NCBI RefSeq assembly: GCF_005938385.1
Contig: NZ_VCRA01000022.1
Location: forward strand, 1 to 64,000
Origin: Paenibacillus mesophilus
GTDB taxonomy: Bacteria; Bacillota; Bacilli; Paenibacillales; NBRC-103111
Direction of reading: 5' to 3'
Length of the DNA: 64,000 nt
The position numbers were made by a program, and so were the translations under genes. Shown one piece after another: positions 59,409 through 64,000 of the stretch (the stretch's first letter is position 1; the number at the start of each line of letters is the position of its first letter). The notes below the pieces were generated by a model, which was not told the DNA's origin, ran no database searches, and worked only from the letters and a program-made list of their open reading frames with translations.

Positions 59409-61859
59409 TCATTTCGCCGTAGCCGGTGCGGACGGCGATGGCGATGCCGACGCCGGCGGATTGTACGTAACGTTCACGGTTACGACGTTCGACGTTTTGC
59501 CGGCCTTGTTGATCGCTTTGATCTCGAAGCTGTTCAACCCCGGGACGAGCGTAACCGACTTGGCGAAAGCGCGGTCCTGAACGTACTGGCCGTTCATGTA
59601 CAGCTTCGGGGCCGGATCGTTCGGATCTTTCGCGTCCGCGCTGATCATGAGCAGCTGCGAGCTTGTCGTCTGCGGCAGCGTGCCGACGGTTACGGTCGGG
59701 CCCGGCGCGGTGTACGTAACGGTCTTCGTCAGCTCCGACGTCTTGCCATAAGCGTTCGTCGATTTGAAGACGATGACGTTCTCGCCTTCCTTCAGCGTCA
59801 TACTGCCGTTGTAGTCGCCGGAACCGACGTACTGGTTGTTTACGTACAGCTTCGGATACATGTCGTTCGGGTCCGTTGCTTTGACTACGTAATACAGCGT
59901 ATTGGACGTTACCGCTTGAGGGATATTGTCCGCCTTGATCGTCGGGGGCGGCGGAACGAACATCACTTTACGCTCGGCGACCGTGCTTTTGCCCGATGCA
60001 TTCGTCGCTTTGAAGGTTAACGTATTCATTCCCTCGTTCAGCGTGACCGTGCGGGTAAAGGCGGATACCGCCTCGTAGCTGCCGTTCAAGTACAGCATCG
60101 GGGAGCGGTCGACGGCATCGGCGGCCGAAGCTTTGACTGTAATCGTCTTGGTTGGGCTCGTTTCCGGAATCGGGTCGATATTCAGATTCGGAGGAATGAT
60201 CACGTAAGTGATTTTCTTCGTCACCGTACTCGTTTTCCCCAAATTGTTCGTCGCTTTGATCGTAACCGTATTGTCCCCTTCCGCGAGTGTAACGTCCGTA
60301 CTGAATGTTTTCCGGCTCACAAACCGGTCGTTAACATACAAGGACGGCTCGGGGTCGTTCGTATCGGTTGCGCTGCCTTTCAGCGTCACTCTGCTCTGGA
60401 GCGATGTTTCGTTGAATGGATCGAGCGTAATGGTCGGCGGCAGTATGACGTAATTGACTTTCTTCGTAATCGTCGTCGTCTTACCCAAGCTGTTCTTCGC
60501 CACGAAAAGAAGCGTGTTGTCGCCCTCCTTCAAGGTGACGTTCACGGCGAAATCCAGCGACTCGATCGGCTGACCGTTTACCGAGAGCTTAGGCTGCTTG
60601 TCGTTCAAATCGTCCGCTTTGCCGGTCACCTTCAGCGTCTTCGCATGAACCGTCTCCGGTATGTCGCCGAGCGACAACTCCGGCGGCTTGACCGTGAAGG
60701 TCACGTTGCGCTGAATGAAGGTCGTCTTGTCGTACTTGTTGACGGCCGTAACCGCAATGGGGTTATCTCCTTCGGCGAGCGTCAGCTCCTTGCTCCATGC
60801 CCCGTTCGACGACAGCTTTACTTCCTGGTCGTTCACCCGGATCACCGGTGCGGCGTCGTTGATGTCGGATACTTGGCCGGTCACGACGACCTTCTGCTTA
60901 TCGGTCGATTGCGGCGCTTCCACCGTCAGCTTCGGACCCGGCATCGCAAAGGTTACATGCTTCAAGACGGCTTTATACCGTCCGTTAGGCTTGATCGCCC
61001 GAAACTCGAAATCGTAGCTTCCTTCGCCGTTCGTCAACTCGATCTGCCGGCTGAACGTGTCGTTATGCGAGATATCAGTTCCGTTCAAAGTCAGCTTCGT
61101 CTCCTTGCCTACCGAGCCCGACACTTGAATTATGGGCGTCTCCGCACTGGACGGCGCGCTTACGGTCAGCTCGATCTCCTTCATCTTCGGCATATCGGGA
61201 GACTGCAGCAGTCTGTACAGCAGCGTGGCCGCCGCACCGCGGTCCAAGCCGCTATCCGGCTTGAACGTTCCGTCCGGATAGCCTTCGATCAGACGGTTCT
61301 GCAGCGCCGCGGCCACATATACGTCCAGCCCCGGAGAAATATCGTCATAATCGGTCAGTCTGGCCTCGATGACGCTTCTCGCATCAATGCCTTCGATTTG
61401 CAGCTTCATCCCTTTCACGAGAGCGACCGCAACGTCTTCCCGGGTCACGACCGCGCCCGGATCGAAGAACGGCTTGCCTATCGGCAACACGTAGCCTTCC
61501 AAATAGAGCTTGACCGTCTCGACGTAAGGGAACGACCACGAATCGGGGGCCACGTCCGAGAATGTCGCCTCCGATACCGGCTCAAGCGGCTGGTCCAAGG
61601 CGAGCGTCAGCAGCTTGGCGAACTGCTCCCTCGTCAGCGAATCGCCTGGGCGGAACGTCCCGTCGTCATAGCCGTCGATAATGCCTTTGCCGATCATGTC
61701 CTGGACAGCCTGATGCGCCCAATGGTCGGCCGATACGTCGCCGAACGTTTTATCGCCGGAATCGGCGGCCGCCGCGGCGCCCGCCCATCCGACGATCGCG
61801 GCTGCGCCCACCAGCATCGACAACAGGGCGAGGCTCGCTAGTCTTTTCACGTCGAGCAC
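59409..61859 (-). CDS. S-layer-homology surface protein with seven Ig-like repeats
   Basis: 816 residues. A signal peptide (about 1-32) is followed by three SLH domains (about 36-220; FGDVSADHWAHQAVQDMI, FSDVAPDSWSFPYVE, YDDISPGLDVYVAAAL) that anchor proteins to cell-wall polymers. Seven tandem repeats of about 82 residues fill 232-800, each with a pattern like vNgqyV, vtLkEGdNt, kAtNalGKT, resembling bacterial Ig-like/glucodextranase-B folds. A short Ser/Pro tail ends it. GTG start with GGGAGG 7 bases upstream. It begins 43 bases after the preceding membrane-protein gene, so the two are co-transcribed. Confidence 0.92.
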   Translation of the reverse strand: MLDVKRLASLALLSMLVGAAAIVGWAGAAAAADSGDKTFGDVSADHWAHQAVQDMIGKGIIDGYDDGTFRPGDSLTREQFAKLLTLALDQPLEPVSEATFSDVAPDSWSFPYVETVKLYLEGYVLPIGKPFFDPGAVVTREDVAVALVKGMKLQIEGIDARSVIEARLTDYDDISPGLDVYVAAALQNRLIEGYPDGTFKPDSGLDRGAAATLLYRLLQSPDMPKMKEIELTVSAPSSAETPIIQVSGSVGKETKLTLNGTDISHNDTFSRQIELTNGEGSYDFEFRAIKPNGRYKAVLKHVTFAMPGPKLTVEAPQSTDKQKVVVTGQVSDINDAAPVIRVNDQEVKLSSNGAWSKELTLAEGDNPIAVTAVNKYDKTTFIQRNVTFTVKPPELSLGDIPETVHAKTLKVTGKADDLNDKQPKLSVNGQPIESLDFAVNVTLKEGDNTLLFVAKNSLGKTTTITKKVNYVILPPTITLDPFNETSLQSRVTLKGSATDTNDPEPSLYVNDRFVSRKTFSTDVTLAEGDNTVTIKATNNLGKTSTVTKKITYVIIPPNLNIDPIPETSPTKTITVKASAADAVDRSPMLYLNGSYEAVSAFTRTVTLNEGMNTLTFKATNASGKSTVAERKVMFVPPPPTIKADNIPQAVTSNTLYYVVKATDPNDMYPKLYVNNQYVGSGDYNGSMTLKEGENVIVFKSTNAYGKTSELTKTVTYTAPGPTVTVGTLPQTTSSQLLMISADAKDPNDPAPKLYMNGQYVQDRAFAKSVTLVPGLNSFEIKAINKAGKTSNVVTVNVTYNPPASASPSPSAPATAK

Positions 61860-61901
61860 TGATATTCCTCCCGTGTTTGCAACAAAGTAGACGAGCCGGC
61901 G

Positions 61902-64000
61902 TTATGGCCGTGCGCCGCCGGCCCCGGTCTGGGACGTACCCGATGGCGTGGACGACGAGGCGGGAGAATTGGTCGTCTGTCCTGTCGTCTGACCTCCACC
62001 GCTCGTCGATGTGCCGGACCCCGTATTCGCCCCGGAAGTCCCGGTTTGTCCGCTCTGTGTCCCGCTTTGCCCGCCCTGCGTCCCCGTCTGTCCGCCTGGC
62101 TGACCGGATTTGTCCGCAGGAGCGGCCGGCTGCTGTTTCCCCGCGTTGTCCTCCGTCTTCGGCTCCTGCTGAACCGGCTCGGAAGGCCCCGACCACGACT
62201 GGAAGGCGTAAATGCCGCCGATCGTCAGCGCCGCCACGCCCACGACAATGCCGCCGAACTGAATGAGCATTTTGCGGTTCTTTTTGATAAACCGGATGAT
62301 CGGGTTCGACTGCGCGAGCCGGATATCGTCGTACAGTTTCTTGAAGGAGCGGTTCGGCGTCCCTTTCAGCTTGAGCCACACGTTCCGTTTGTTCAGCGCG
62401 CCGCGGTCGGTTTTGTTGAAGTAGCCCCGGATCGCGCCTTCATATTCCCTGGCGATCTTCCCGCGCGCATCCAGAAAATAAGGGTAGGAGGCCGACCAGT
62501 TCAAGAAGTCGTACATTTCATCGGAATGGTTCGATTGCTTCAGCACGTAGTCGAGCATCTTCAAATAAGAGAACGAGCATTCGCCCGGCTCCGTTCCGCT
62601 CTCATAGAAGGCGTATGCGATCTTCTCATAGCTGTCGGACCGGACCTTGTCCTTCAGCAGACGCTGCAGCAGCGATTGCAGCTGGTCGATTTCCCTCGGC
62701 TGCAGCAGGCTTAACGTCATATAGTTCTCGGCTTCCTTCATATTGGCGTTGCGCAATAGGAAGGAGGCGCACTGCAAAATGTTGAACACGGCCTGGTCTT
62801 TCGGACCCAAGCTGTCGGACAGCACTTGGGAGTGGTGGCCGAGCATATATTTCACGCCTTCGAGCTGCTGCATGGTGATGCGTTCCAGATCCGCGTGGGC
62901 GATAATCGTTTTCTGCGCCTGCAAGTCCAGATCGTTGTAAAATTCCTGCAGCCGCTTCGCGTTGTCCGACTTGCTTTTGTACTGCTTGTCCAGAAAGGCG
63001 TTCAGGCTGCCGCCCGCGGCGATCCGTTCCTTGTCCTTATCCAGCAATTCCTTCGTCACGCGGATCAGCTGCTCCCGGAAATACGGCGTGCACAACGCCT
63101 CCTCGTTCTGCTTGAGCCAGAACGACAGCTCGTCCAACAGCGCGGACATCTTGGAGATAGGCTGCAGACGGTCGAGCAAGTAGCCGTGCACGACAGGGGC
63201 GAACTGGTCGGTATGGAGCATTCGCCGGACGACGGACTGGAACAGCTCCTCGTGCTTGACCATCGCTTGAAACACCTGCTGCGCCAACCTGCTATCCTCG
63301 TGGTAGTTCCAGCCGTTATACAGAAAACGGATTAACGACGTCACCAGCTTTTCCTTCATACCGCCGATCCGGTAAAAGTCGATCATCGCTTCCAGAAAGC
63401 CGAACGTCGGGGTGTAGCCGGTACCGAGCAAGGAAACCTCCTTGTCGACCAGCTTCCAGAACAGCCCGTCCATTCTCGGCTTGCGTTCGACGTTGTCCTT
63501 GTTCAAGTAGCTCAGCGTCCCGGAGACGGAAGCTTCCTTGTTTGCCTCGTACAGACTGTCGTCTCCTTGCTCCACCAAGTAAAGCGCGCATAGCTGGTAA
63601 TAGGCCGGCAAAGAAGACTGCATGGAGGCGTCCATATCCTGCAGCGCCTCTTCCGCAAACTCGTAGAAAGCCGCAAGCTCCTCCGGCCGCTCCCGATTCG
63701 CCCAGGCGAAATCCAAATAATAAGGATCGGAGCCTTGGGGCTCTACGTTGCTGAAGCGCTCGTTCGGAAAATCGAAAATGTAGTCTTTGTCGATATTGCG
63801 GTCTCCGGCCCGGATACTGCCCTTCTCCACGAACATCGCGTTGATGAACTTCTTGCCTTGGGGCTCGTGGCTGTAAGTCGTAAAGCCGAATTTGCGCCGC
63901 ATCCCGTAAGGCAGACAACGGTATAACAAGCCGAGCAGCCTGTTCGCGTACAGCGAGCTTTCGCTGACGTCGACGTCGAGGGCGACGTACACTTTCTTGT
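61902..64000 (-). CDS. Large membrane protein, GAP1-like N-terminal region; 5' end outside window
   Basis: At least 699 residues; the frame is open to the window edge and the visible N-terminus (KKVYVALDVDVSESSLYANR) looks internal, so the gene is partial. Most of the protein (to about 570) is soluble and alpha-helical. The segment LLGLLYRCLPYGMRRKFGFTTYS resembles the N2/M region of GTPase-associated protein 1 (GAP1). One membrane helix (about 575-598, IQFGGIVVGVAALTIGGIYAF) is followed by a roughly 95-residue Gly/Ser/Thr/Gln-rich low-complexity tail, probably outside the cell. It is co-transcribed with the SLH protein. The GAP1 link is inference from memory of the family. Confidence 0.6.
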   Translation of the reverse strand, partial: KKVYVALDVDVSESSLYANRLLGLLYRCLPYGMRRKFGFTTYSHEPQGKKFINAMFVEKGSIRAGDRNIDKDYIFDFPNERFSNVEPQGSDPYYLDFAWANRERPEELAAFYEFAEEALQDMDASMQSSLPAYYQLCALYLVEQGDDSLYEANKEASVSGTLSYLNKDNVERKPRMDGLFWKLVDKEVSLLGTGYTPTFGFLEAMIDFYRIGGMKEKLVTSLIRFLYNGWNYHEDSRLAQQVFQAMVKHEELFQSVVRRMLHTDQFAPVVHGYLLDRLQPISKMSALLDELSFWLKQNEEALCTPYFREQLIRVTKELLDKDKERIAAGGSLNAFLDKQYKSKSDNAKRLQEFYNDLDLQAQKTIIAHADLERITMQQLEGVKYMLGHHSQVLSDSLGPKDQAVFNILQCASFLLRNANMKEAENYMTLSLLQPREIDQLQSLLQRLLKDKVRSDSYEKIAYAFYESGTEPGECSFSYLKMLDYVLKQSNHSDEMYDFLNWSASYPYFLDARGKIAREYEGAIRGYFNKTDRGALNKRNVWLKLKGTPNRSFKKLYDDIRLAQSNPIIRFIKKNRKMLIQFGGIVVGVAALTIGGIYAFQSWSGPSEPVQQEPKTEDNAGKQQPAAPADKSGQPGGQTGTQGGQSGTQSGQTGTSGANTGSGTSTSGGGQTTGQTTNSPASSSTPSGTSQTGAGGARP

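Overview
The window looks like chromosome from an aerobic, spore-forming Firmicute of the Paenibacillaceae (Paenibacillus/Cohnella type). The reasons are moderately high GC coding DNA with strong AGGAGG-type ribosome sites and frequent GTG/TTG starts, a T-box leader, the sporulation pair yhbH-spoVR, a haem-copper menaquinol oxidase, S-layer-homology surface proteins, and several lipoprotein-dependent sugar ABC importers paired with membrane-anchored AraC regulators. No rRNA, tRNA or CRISPR array was recognised.

Layout. 1-9769: sugar locus A, all minus strand: a membrane AraC sensor, a sugar-binding lipoprotein, two permeases and a secreted DUF4838/GH67-like protein, punctuated by palindromic repeats. 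9770-10537: a small inverted-repeat element (MITE-like) and a spaced-palindrome array. 10538-17490: an orphan binding protein, a VanZ-like protein, a type 2 isoleucyl-tRNA synthetase under a T-box, and a sialidase-fold protein. 17886-22327: a solo IS200-type transposase and the qoxABCD quinol oxidase operon. 22592-26697: small proteins, then a more AT-rich accessory patch with an AAA-ATPase/nuclease and a sirtuin. 27017-29598: yhbH-spoVR. 29675-29964: a candidate type I toxin-antitoxin locus with a 25-residue peptide. 30101-38999: a UvrD-like helicase, a Uma2 nuclease and a 1945-residue transglutaminase-helicase-nuclease protein. 39161-44858: a Fur-box-marked siderophore uptake cluster with its own AraC-type regulator. 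45036-51390: sugar locus B (membrane AraC regulator convergent with an Lpl/Ytc-type importer). 52020-56316: esterase, LacI regulator and Gfo/Idh oxidoreductase sharing an operator. 56867-59334: yhaM and a PD-(D/E)XK nuclease, divergent around a LexA box. 59409-64000: an SLH/Ig-repeat surface protein and a membrane protein that runs off the window.

How the parts fit. The two complete sugar importers, the DUF4838 protein, the esterase and the Gfo/Idh enzyme suggest scavenging of plant or microbial polysaccharide. No ATPase gene is present for the sugar or siderophore importers, so shared ATPases elsewhere are expected. Four proteins carry PD-(D/E)XK-like nuclease folds. The least explained signals are non-coding: arrays of about 25-bp palindromes spaced 61 and 52 bp, a three-copy hairpin-rich mobile element whose ends differ between copies, a GC-rich REP-like hairpin family, and the hidden toxin locus.
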